Assembly: GCA_002419055.1 (NCBI GenBank)
Contig: DIFI01000006.1
Location: 1-64,000 of the forward strand
Direction: 5' to 3'
Length of the DNA stretch: 64,000 bases
From: Peptococcaceae bacterium UBA5752
GTDB lineage: Bacteria > Bacillota > Dehalobacteriia > UBA4068
In this document: piece after piece, positions 35,367-41,192 of the stretch
How the letters are laid out: the number at the start of each line of letters is the position of its first letter
How positions within the stretch are numbered: position 1 is the first letter of the stretch
Program-made: the position numbers and the translations under genes
The notes under the pieces: generated by a model
Databases searched by the model: none
What the model was told of the DNA's origin: nothing
Seen by the model: only the letters and a program-made list of their open reading frames with translations

Positions 35367-36071
35367 ATGGATGTTGCGCTAATCCGCCTGGATCATGGAC
35401 TAAAATTCAAAAGAGAAGAGCCGTTTTGGCTGCCATTGGGCAAAAATAAAATATCAGTGGTGCCGTTTGTGACACGTCGCGGCAAATTTGCAAAGACCAT
35501 CATCAAAGCGCAAATAGCCGGCTGTCGTATCTTTGCCTGCAATTACAATTTAGCCTCTTTATATCCATATGGCAGCTACCCCCGCATCGCCAACGGCCGA
35601 ACCTTTGCCCTAGCATCACTGATGCGGGGCTTGGATTGTGATTTTTCTGTCTGGAGAAAGGAACTGATTACAATCGACGTTTCTGATGATTTTACTCAAC
35701 TGGCTGCCCGCCTGCTCTCTCAAGAAACCAGAAAAATTTATCTTTTGTCCAATAATCAAGTCTGTTTGCAACGGCTACAACAACAAATCTTTAAGGAAAG
35801 CGGTCTAATCGCCACTATTTGTAAAGAACCACCCGAAAACTCACTAATCATCGGCTCAGATACAGCCCCCCTAAATAGTACTGCTATGTGGCACAATTGG
35901 CCGCAAGCCGCTATTACATCAAACGGCGAAATAATCTCGACCCATTTTGCCGAAGCCGCATTACTAGCAAGCGCTGCCGTTATTCCAAATCATCCGCTGC
36001 GCTTATTGCGGGATTTAGCACGCCGCAGCGCTTGCTATCAATTGCTTCCTCTCTTTGATCATCCCACTTGA
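35367..36071 (+). CDS. Hypothetical protein, 234 residues
   Basis: Not recognised. ATG preceded by AAAGGGAG. The protein starts with a mixed alpha/beta part (VALIRLDHGLKFKREEPFW, KISVVPFVTRRGKFAK), then GSYPRIANGRTFALASLMRGL, an RKIYLLSNNQVCLQRLQQQ segment and a C-terminal helical part rich in Ala and Leu. No signal peptide or membrane helix is evident. It is a single gene between divergent greA and the riboswitch unit, and its stop codon lies inside the -35 box of the next promoter. The middle IDVSDDFTQLAARLLSQE looks like a Rossmann-type strand and helix, but no catalytic motif can be named. Confidence 0.75.
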   Translation: MDVALIRLDHGLKFKREEPFWLPLGKNKISVVPFVTRRGKFAKTIIKAQIAGCRIFACNYNLASLYPYGSYPRIANGRTFALASLMRGLDCDFSVWRKELITIDVSDDFTQLAARLLSQETRKIYLLSNNQVCLQRLQQQIFKESGLIATICKEPPENSLIIGSDTAPLNSTAMWHNWPQAAITSNGEIISTHFAEAALLASAAVIPNHPLRLLRDLARRSACYQLLPLFDHPT

Positions 36072-36096
36072 CAATTAAATAAGTATAATTTATAAT
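36068..36096 (+). promoter_or_regulatory. Sigma-A promoter of the riboswitch unit
   Basis: TTGACA (36068-36073), 17 bases, TATAAT (36091-36096), a full consensus. The start site would be at about 36103, so the transcript begins directly with the aptamer. Confidence 0.85.
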
Positions 36097-36103
36097 ATCT
36101 TCA

Positions 36104-36205
36104 GATAAGAGGGAGTAGCTGGCATCGGACATTTTTTGCTCCGTTGTTATTTGATGCGTCAACACGATGCAAATCCGCGTCACTTTTTACAGCAAGACTT
36201 TTATC
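36104..36205 (+). promoter_or_regulatory. yybP-ykoY-type (Mn2+ family) riboswitch aptamer
   Basis: GATAAGAG (36104-36111) pairs with CTTTTATC (36198-36205) as helix P1. Directly inside are the two conserved strands of the family: GGGAGTAGC (36111-36119) on the 5' side and CAGCAAGAC (36190-36198) on the 3' side. Between them lies GCGTCAACACG in the place of the conserved CGUCAAuuCG loop of the Lactococcus aptamer. These are the loops that hold the metal ions in the known structures. The 3' strand of P1 is shared with a terminator, so ligand binding should allow read-through into the OadB-like gene. Matches were made by eye against the remembered family sequence, without a covariance model. Confidence 0.85.
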
Positions 36206-36238
36206 CCGCGTTATTTTACTTGGGATAAGAGTTTTTTA
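36197..36238 (+). terminator. Riboswitch-controlled terminator (expression platform)
   Basis: ACTTTTATCCC (36197-36207) pairs with GGGATAAGAGT (36222-36232), followed by a run of seven T. The left arm is the 3' strand of aptamer helix P1, so aptamer folding and terminator formation exclude each other: an ON switch. Confidence 0.85.
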
Positions 36239-36273
36239 TTATTCTATCCCTAAAATTACAAAGGGGGATGCTA

Positions 36274-37413
36274 ATGGAATTATTGACTGTATTGTTTGGA
36301 AATCTTATGACAATCACATTACGGCAGCTAGTAATGTGGATCATAGGCAGCATATTGATTTATTTGGCAATCAAAAAAGATATGGAGCCCTCGCTGCTCT
36401 TACCAATCGGATTTGGCGCTATTATCTGCAACATTCCGTCTTCGGGAGCGATAAACCAGGTCATCAACGGCGTAACGGAAATAGGCATACTTGACGTCTT
36501 GTTTAAAGCCGGTATAGCAAACGAGCTATTGCCGTTATTACTATTTATCGGCATAGGCGCAATGATTGACTTTGGCCCATTGCTGACTAATCCCAAACTA
36601 CTGCTTTTCGGCGCGGCAGCACAATTTGGTATCTTTTTTACTCTCTCGATGGCTGTGTTATTTGGCTTTGATCTCAACGACGCGGCTTCTATCGCCATCA
36701 TCGGCGCCGCCGACGGCCCTACCTCGATCTTTGTTGCCAACTATTTCAATAGCAATTATTTAGGAGCAATCATTGTTGCCGCCTATTCATACATGGCGTT
36801 AGTGCCAATAGTGCAGCCACCGGTAATTCGCCTGATTACTACTAAGGAAGAGCGAAAAATCCGCATGGAATATAAGCCTAAAGAAGTTCCGCAAGTGGTA
36901 AAGATTCTCTTCCCTATTATTGTTACTATCATCGCCGGAGTAATTGCGCCCAGATCAGTAGCATTAATCGGTTTTCTGATGTTTGGTAATCTGATCAGGG
37001 AATGCGGCGTGCTTTCGCGCTTCTCACTTGGCGCTCAAAACGAGCTGGTCAACATTGTAACACTGCTGCTCGGTATTACAATTGCCGCGCGCATGCAAGC
37101 AGCATCGTTCCTTTCTCCAGCTACGCTGCTAATTCTTTGCCTCGGGCTCGTTGCTTTTGTATTCGACACCATCGGCGGTGTTATCTTTGCCAAAGTATTA
37201 AACCTCTTCGTTAAAGATAAGTTCAATCCGATGATCGGCGCCTGCGGTATCTCTGCCTTCCCGATGTCCTCGCGTGTAATTCATAAAATGGGCTTAAAAG
37301 AAGACTCGCAAAATTTCCTGCTCATGCACACCGTTGGCGTTAATGTTGGCGGTCAGATAGCTTCCGTTGTAGCCGGCGGTTTGATTATCAGTTTAGTCGG
37401 CGCTTTGATATAA
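36274..37413 (+). CDS. Sodium-pump decarboxylase beta subunit (OadB/GcdB family)
   Basis: 379-residue membrane protein. PIGFGAIICNIP, LLLFIGIGAMIDFGPLL, IIGAADGPTSIFVANYF, and SRVIHKMGLKEDSQNFLLMHT match the beta subunit of oxaloacetate, glutaconyl-CoA and methylmalonyl-CoA decarboxylases, which couples decarboxylation of carboxybiotin to Na+ export. The conserved membrane aspartate lies in GAADGP. ATG at 36274 is 6 bases after AAGGGGG; another ATG two codons earlier is too close. The alpha and biotin subunits are not in this window. It stands directly behind a yybP-ykoY-type riboswitch, which is not its usual control. Confidence 0.92.
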   Translation: MELLTVLFGNLMTITLRQLVMWIIGSILIYLAIKKDMEPSLLLPIGFGAIICNIPSSGAINQVINGVTEIGILDVLFKAGIANELLPLLLFIGIGAMIDFGPLLTNPKLLLFGAAAQFGIFFTLSMAVLFGFDLNDAASIAIIGAADGPTSIFVANYFNSNYLGAIIVAAYSYMALVPIVQPPVIRLITTKEERKIRMEYKPKEVPQVVKILFPIIVTIIAGVIAPRSVALIGFLMFGNLIRECGVLSRFSLGAQNELVNIVTLLLGITIAARMQAASFLSPATLLILCLGLVAFVFDTIGGVIFAKVLNLFVKDKFNPMIGACGISAFPMSSRVIHKMGLKEDSQNFLLMHTVGVNVGGQIASVVAGGLIISLVGALI

Positions 37414-37426
37414 AGGAGGAAATAAT

Positions 37427-37573
37427 ATGCACCTTAATGTTGAAGGTTTTTTACAAACACTGCCGATAATGGGTTACGGTATGATTGGTATTTTTGCAGT
37501 AATGCTGATGCTCTATCTTGTAATCGTTATCTTATTAAAAATATTTGTTAAGCATAAAGAAGAAAGTAAATAG
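37427..37573 (+). CDS. 48-residue single-helix membrane protein, OadG-like small subunit
   Basis: ATG with AAAGGAGGAAATAAT directly upstream, 13 bases after the beta-subunit stop. The peptide starts MHLNVEGFLQTLPIMGYGMI, has one hydrophobic helix (about 15-41) and ends in a charged tail KHKEESK. Size, topology and position fit the small gamma/OadG-type or delta subunits that assemble sodium-pump decarboxylases. Sequence similarity cannot be judged over such a short length. A strong terminator follows. Confidence 0.7.
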   Translation: MHLNVEGFLQTLPIMGYGMIGIFAVMLMLYLVIVILLKIFVKHKEESK

Positions 37574-37612
37574 ATTAAACACAAATAAATATCTTATGTA
37601 TAAAAAAAACTT

Positions 37613-37653
37613 CACCCTATTAGTTTTGCCAATTACTAATAGGGTGTTTTTTT
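37613..37653 (+). terminator. Terminator of the decarboxylase-subunit operon
   Basis: CACCCTATTAGT (37613-37624) and ACTAATAGGGTG (37635-37646) form a perfect 12-bp stem followed by seven T. Confidence 0.9.
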
Positions 37654-37898
37654 ATGTCAAAAAGTAAACGAAGTAAAAAAATACCAGGAGAATTCAAGTA
37701 GAATATTGCCACTAAGCAAATATAAAAGGGCTGAGTACTTAAACAAAAACAAATCATTCACCTAATCTTTTGTTTAAGCTTTTTAAATAATTTAATAAAA
37801 TTCCGTATTATTAATTTATCAGCATTGTATAGAGAATAGCCTTAACATTAATACTATAAACAGCAGCAATTTGATTCATCTAGAAAGGTTGAAACAGC
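37654..37898. other. AT-rich spacer with a weak hairpin
   Basis: No supported gene. CTTAAACAAAA (37738-37748) and TTTTGTTTAAG (37768-37778) form an 11-bp stem followed by CTTTTT, possibly a second terminator. A 15-codon ATG ORF at its left end has no ribosome-binding site. Confidence 0.4.
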
Positions 37899-38045
37899 AT
37901 GAGAACAATCAAAGTCCTTTTTTATAGCGCAGCAGTAATTGCCTTTGTTTTCTTCTGCAGTTATTATTTATTTAACCTGGGACGGAAGAATATCAAAAAG
38001 TTACTGTCTCTTGCACCGTTAGTTTCTAAAGTAACAATCCGCTAA
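37899..38045 (+). CDS. Small membrane peptide, 48 residues, unknown
   Basis: Short ORF with AAAGG 10 bases before the ATG. It reads MRTIKVLFYSAAVIAFVFF at the start, one hydrophobic helix (about 6-26), then a basic tail (GRKNIKKLL). No homologue is recognised. It is isolated between two AT-rich spacers, and the spacing of its ribosome-binding site is long, so expression is uncertain. Confidence 0.4.
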   Translation: MRTIKVLFYSAAVIAFVFFCSYYLFNLGRKNIKKLLSLAPLVSKVTIR

Positions 38046-38071
38046 AATATAAATAAATGATTCAGAAAGTA

Positions 38072-38099
38072 TTGACATTTTAGTCTGTTTTTTTATAAT
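38072..38099 (+). promoter_or_regulatory. Sigma-A promoter without a clear gene
   Basis: TTGACA (38072-38077), 16 bases, TATAAT (38094-38099). A transcript would run only about 110 bases to the hairpin at 38176-38216. The start codons inside it lack ribosome-binding sites. Confidence 0.65.
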
Positions 38100-38105
38100 C
38101 TTAAT

Positions 38106-38216
38106 CATATTATAATTATGTCATGGAATATTATCCTGAAGTTTCGACAGCCGAATTCGACGACGCACGTATTAAAAATAACAAAAATCTCTCATATCGG
38201 GAGATTTTTGTTATTT
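38106..38216 (+). ncRNA. Possible short non-coding transcript
   Basis: Bounded by a good promoter and a 16-bp hairpin. It contains CTGAAGTTTCGACAG and CGACGACGCACG, which recall parts of purine-type aptamers but lack the matching loops. No gene follows closely, so a riboswitch reading is not supported. Only the promoter and hairpin are solid. Confidence 0.35.
38176..38216 (-). terminator. Perfect 16-bp hairpin, probably bidirectional terminator
   Basis: AAATAACAAAAATCTC (38176-38191) and GAGATTTTTGTTATTT (38201-38216). On the minus strand it continues TTAATACG after the T-rich arm, giving a fair terminator for anything transcribed from the right. Confidence 0.65.
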
Positions 38217-38634
38217 GTGACAAATATAGTTATTTTAAATAAAACCATCTCTTTTAAATATATTATATTTCATAGCATCCTCCTTTAAAACAATTTGGTA
38301 TAAAACAATCTCTTTGGCTGATCCACGCGATCTGCAGTTTGTAACATAAGTGTCAACAACAGTTTGGCATTACCATTGTCAAAAATGAATAAATTTTAAA
38401 GTAAAATTTACTATATTTATGTCAATTTCATTAATTTTAGGTAAAATTTGTCTATAATTATGATATTATAACATATATAATATATTTAAAAACAGTAAAT
38501 TGACATAAACTTAAGATAATTTCCTATAATTATACTTATTTCAGAATATAATTACAATAAATTAAATATCTTTCTATGAAATAAACGGAATAATGATTAT
38601 AAATCGTATTATTAATGTGAATGGGGGTAAGGAG
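38217..38634. other. AT-rich upstream region of the ECF sigma operon
   Basis: About 420 bases. A 12-codon minus-strand ORF (38235-38273) has a perfect AAAGGAGG 5 bases before its ATG and reads MKYNIFKRDGFI, ending just before the hairpin at 38176-38216; it could be a leader peptide or chance. Toward the right lie TATAAT-like boxes, but none with a well-spaced -35, as expected if the sigma operon uses its own ECF promoter. No larger gene is seen. Confidence 0.4.
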
Positions 38635-39114
38635 TTGAACCAGTCGTTTGGTGCCGACGATGCTGTTTCAACAGCAATTGAAAAATATGCAGATATGGTT
38701 CGCCGCATTTGTTTTTTGTACCTCAAAAACAGCGCCGATGTGGAGGACGTTTTTCAGGACGTATTTCTTAAATATTTCTTGAACGCTGGCGCACTGCAAA
38801 GTGAAGAACATCAAAAGGCCTGGTTATGCAAGGTAACATTCAATAAATGCAAAGACCTCTGCAAAAGCTCCTGGCGCAAAAAAACGGTCAGCATCGAGGA
38901 AATAGATATCCCCTATGAAAGCCCCGAACAAAGCGAGCTGATTAAAGCCGTATTGCAGCTGCCTCCCGAACATAAACAATTGATTTACCTGCATTACTAT
39001 GAGGGTTTGACGATCCCTGAGATCGCCCAGTCCATGAATAAAAACACAAATACCATCTATTCGCAATTAAGACGCGCTAAAGCGCGATTGAAACAAAAAG
39101 TAGGAGAAATTTAA
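38635..39114 (+). CDS. ECF-family RNA polymerase sigma factor
   Basis: 159 residues with the two ECF regions: sigma-2 (AIEKYADMVRRICFLYLKN, DVEDVFQDVFLKYF, KAWLCKVTFNKCKD) and sigma-4 (LPPEHKQLIYLHYYEGLTIPEIAQ, YSQLRRAKARLKQ), joined by a short linker without region 3. Such factors are held by a membrane anti-sigma partner, encoded here one base downstream. The start is uncertain: TTG at 38635 has GGGGGT 6 bases upstream, while a longer ORF starts at 38593 without a site. Similar to the SigV-type group by eye. Confidence 0.9.
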   Translation: MNQSFGADDAVSTAIEKYADMVRRICFLYLKNSADVEDVFQDVFLKYFLNAGALQSEEHQKAWLCKVTFNKCKDLCKSSWRKKTVSIEEIDIPYESPEQSELIKAVLQLPPEHKQLIYLHYYEGLTIPEIAQSMNKNTNTIYSQLRRAKARLKQKVGEI

Positions 39115-39115
39115 A

Positions 39116-40168
39116 ATGGATGATTTTAAAAAGTATTTGGACAAGATCACAGCCGAGCCTGAATTGAAAGAAAAATCCAAAACTTACGTGCAGGCCGCGC
39201 TTGCCAGTCAATCAGCATTAAAAGCTGATGCTAATACGAAAACTACTTATGTTAGGGGGAATTGGGCAATGAAGAAAATCATTACCGGCGTCGCTGCGCT
39301 GGCCGCCTGTGCAGTGTTGGCCGTCGGCGGATACGCATATTGCAGCACTCCTGTAAATTATGTCAGCTTCGATATCAATCCCAGTGTTGAACTGGGCATC
39401 AACGCTTTAAATAAGGTAGTCAGCGTCGAAGCTTACAATGAAGGCGGCAGCGCTCTGATCGAAGAAATCGATGTAATCGGTATGCCTCTAGGCAAAGCTG
39501 TTAACCTGTTGGTGAAAGAAGCTGTCGATCAAGGATATATGGCTGAAGACGGCTCAACGGTAATCTCGGTTACCGCCGAATCGGACAGCGAAGAGGACGC
39601 AGCCGATTTACAAGAAGAAAGTGAAGAAGGCGTCGACGAGGCGCTTTTGACCAAAAACATTCAAGCAATAGTCTATGCCAACTGTTCCAATCTCGAACTG
39701 AGGACTGAAGCCAAAGAACTGGGCATTTCCCCCGGAAAATATAAATTGATTGCCATATTGTGCGAGCTTGATCCCAGTATTTCCCCTGAAGATTGCCGTG
39801 ATATGAAAATCACCGATATCATTGTTAAAGCCAACGAGATTATTTCCGAAAATGACAGCGATTTAACCGAAGACGATGCGCTGCAATTAATAGTAGACGC
39901 GGCCGTTAAGGTAATGGACGCCAAGAATAACGGCAATAAAGAAGAAAAGATCAACCGCGGGCAAAACAGTAATCAAAACACTGATGAGGATGAGCTCAAT
40001 GAGAATGAGCAAGAATCAGACGATCAGGAATTAAGCGAAGAACAGCAGCAAGAGCGCGAACAAGAGAAGCTGGAACAGCAGCAAGAGCGCGAACAAGAGA
40101 AGCTGGAACAGCAGCAAGAGCGCGAGCAAAAGAAGCTGGAACAACAGCAAGAGCATAAACAAGATTAA
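39116..40168 (+). CDS. RsgI-like membrane anti-sigma factor with Glu/Gln repeat tail
   Basis: 350 residues. A short cytoplasmic N-terminus (1-50) that would bind the sigma factor is followed by one membrane helix (about 53-75) and an extracytoplasmic domain starting NYVSFDINPSVELGIN, the RsgI core. In RsgI proteins the Asn-Pro bond of this motif (here Asn88-Pro89) breaks autocatalytically and primes regulated proteolysis. A helical acidic domain follows (about 130-280), then a Gln/Glu-rich tail with an 11-residue repeat. It starts one base after the sigma stop. RsgI normally controls SigI; here it is paired with an ECF factor. What the outer domain senses is unknown. Confidence 0.88.
   Translation: MDDFKKYLDKITAEPELKEKSKTYVQAALASQSALKADANTKTTYVRGNWAMKKIITGVAALAACAVLAVGGYAYCSTPVNYVSFDINPSVELGINALNKVVSVEAYNEGGSALIEEIDVIGMPLGKAVNLLVKEAVDQGYMAEDGSTVISVTAESDSEEDAADLQEESEEGVDEALLTKNIQAIVYANCSNLELRTEAKELGISPGKYKLIAILCELDPSISPEDCRDMKITDIIVKANEIISENDSDLTEDDALQLIVDAAVKVMDAKNNGNKEEKINRGQNSNQNTDEDELNENEQESDDQELSEEQQQEREQEKLEQQQEREQEKLEQQQEREQKKLEQQQEHKQD
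40043..40165 (+). repeat. 33-bp coding tandem repeat
   Basis: Three full copies (40043-40075, 40076-40108, 40109-40141) and a partial fourth encode QQQEREQEKLE with one Glu-to-Lys change in the third. The copies are nearly identical at the DNA level, suggesting recent expansion. Confidence 0.9.
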
Positions 40169-40233
40169 CACAGCTCAATAAGCTATTATAGATTTTATCT
40201 CTGAATAGATACCGACTCCATCTATTCAATTTA

Positions 40234-40276
40234 AAAACGATTGAACGCCACCAAAATGGTGGCGTTCAATCGTTTT
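40234..40276 (+). terminator. Terminator of the sigma/anti-sigma operon
   Basis: AAAACGATTGAACGCCACCA (40234-40253) and its exact complement (40257-40276) make a 20-bp stem with a 3-base loop, followed by a T-rich tail (AGTTAAATAAA) within the U-rich right arm. It lies about 65 bases after the stop. Confidence 0.85.
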
Positions 40277-40351
40277 AGTTAAATAAAAAACCTTATCTGA
40301 CATAGCCTGTGTTACCAGAGGACAACAACGATAGTTATAATTCGATAATAG

Positions 40352-40387
40352 AAAGAGGCAGACAGCAAATAAGCCACCTGCCTCTTT
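40352..40387 (-). terminator. Terminator of the HAD phosphatase gene
   Basis: AAAGAGGCAG (40352-40361) and CTGCCTCTTT (40378-40387), 16-base loop. It lies 12 bases after the stop of the minus-strand gene. Confidence 0.7.
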
Positions 40388-40398
40388 AGTAATTTGCT

Positions 40399-41046
40399 TT
40401 AGATGTATTTACTCATTTCGGCAAATGAATTAATAGCAAAATCGGCCAACTCTGCTATGGCTTGCCGCTGGTCCGCGGTAGCCGGATCGTAGACAGCAAT
40501 CACCTTAAAATCCGCCGCTTTGGCAGTTTTAATCGCATACAGCGAATCCTCAAAAATATAGGTCTCTTCCTTTGGGGTTTTGAGCGACTTTAAGGCCTGG
40601 TAGAAAATATGCGGATTATCTTTGCCGCAGCCGACTTCGGTACAAGTAAATATCTCTAAAAAATAATCCAAAACTTGATTGCGCCTTAAAGCGGCCTCAA
40701 CCAGCCAGCGGTCGGCGGCGGTGGCAACGCACATTTTGGCACCGTTTTGCTGTAGGCGAGCCAGAAATTCCTTGACGCCCGGCTTGATTGGTATGATATC
40801 AGTATAAAAATGAGCAATCAACTTATTGACGTTATCGATAATCTCCGCAACTGTTAAATTGACGTCGTATTCGGCAATCAGATACTCGGCAGCCTGCACC
40901 AAACTGACCGGCCGCAATGCCTCATAGATATCCTCACGCGGTGTTTTGCCAATCAACTTTAAATATTTGATACCAATATCTTGCCAAACCGGCATCGAGT
41001 CTAGCAGAGTACCGTCCAGATCAAAGATTGCGCCGCTTATTTTCAT
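40399..41046 (-). CDS. HAD-superfamily phosphatase, beta-phosphoglucomutase-like
   Basis: 215 residues. Motif I AIFDLDGTLLDSMPVW has both catalytic aspartates; motif II is in VATAADRWL, the motif III lysine in CGKDNPHIFYQAL, and motif IV in IFEDSLYAIKTAKAA. The helical cap lies at about 20-85. Members hydrolyse small phosphate esters or isomerise sugar phosphates; the substrate is not predictable. ATG at 41046, preceded by GGTGA; the longer ORF adds five codons without a good site. Confidence 0.88.
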   Translation of the reverse strand: MKISGAIFDLDGTLLDSMPVWQDIGIKYLKLIGKTPREDIYEALRPVSLVQAAEYLIAEYDVNLTVAEIIDNVNKLIAHFYTDIIPIKPGVKEFLARLQQNGAKMCVATAADRWLVEAALRRNQVLDYFLEIFTCTEVGCGKDNPHIFYQALKSLKTPKEETYIFEDSLYAIKTAKAADFKVIAVYDPATADQRQAIAELADFAINSFAEMSKYI

Positions 41047-41065
41047 TACTTCACCATCCATTTTG

Positions 41066-41093
41066 TTGATAAACCTATGTTGATAAACCTATG
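41066..41093. repeat. 14-bp direct repeat, two copies
   Basis: TTGATAAACCTATG occurs twice with no gap, 20 bases upstream of the HAD gene. It may be a duplication by slippage or a tandem binding site. Confidence 0.7.
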
Positions 41094-41155
41094 TATTATT
41101 CTGTATTGTTGTGATACTTCCTGCATTTTAAATTTTGCAACTAAACCCAAACAAA

Positions 41156-41181
41156 AATGGCAAATGATTGTATTTGCCGTT
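41156..41181 (-). terminator. Terminator of the GGDEF/HD-GYP gene
   Basis: AATGGCAAAT (41156-41165) and ATTTGCCGTT (41172-41181), one G-U pair, with TTTTTGTTT following on the minus strand. It lies 12 bases after the stop. Confidence 0.75.
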
Positions 41182-41192
41182 GTAATTAAAGT

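Noticed and set aside
37652..37701. 15-codon ORF reading MSKSKRSKKIPGEFK after the terminator
   Set aside because: No Shine-Dalgarno sequence, and it begins in the U-run of a strong terminator, so it would not be transcribed from the operon.
38100..38175. Purine-type riboswitch suggested by a GAAGTTTCGAC segment
   Set aside because: The two hairpin loops that must kiss, and the pyrimidine that selects the base, are not present, and no gene follows within 400 bases.
38499..38530. Sigma-A promoter TTGACA...TATAAT before the ECF sigma gene
   Set aside because: The spacer is 20 bases, outside the working range; such pairs arise easily in this AT-rich region.
41066..41093. Start of a CRISPR array or iteron set from the 14-bp direct repeat
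   Set aside because: Only two copies, no spacer, and no cas or replication genes in the neighbourhood.
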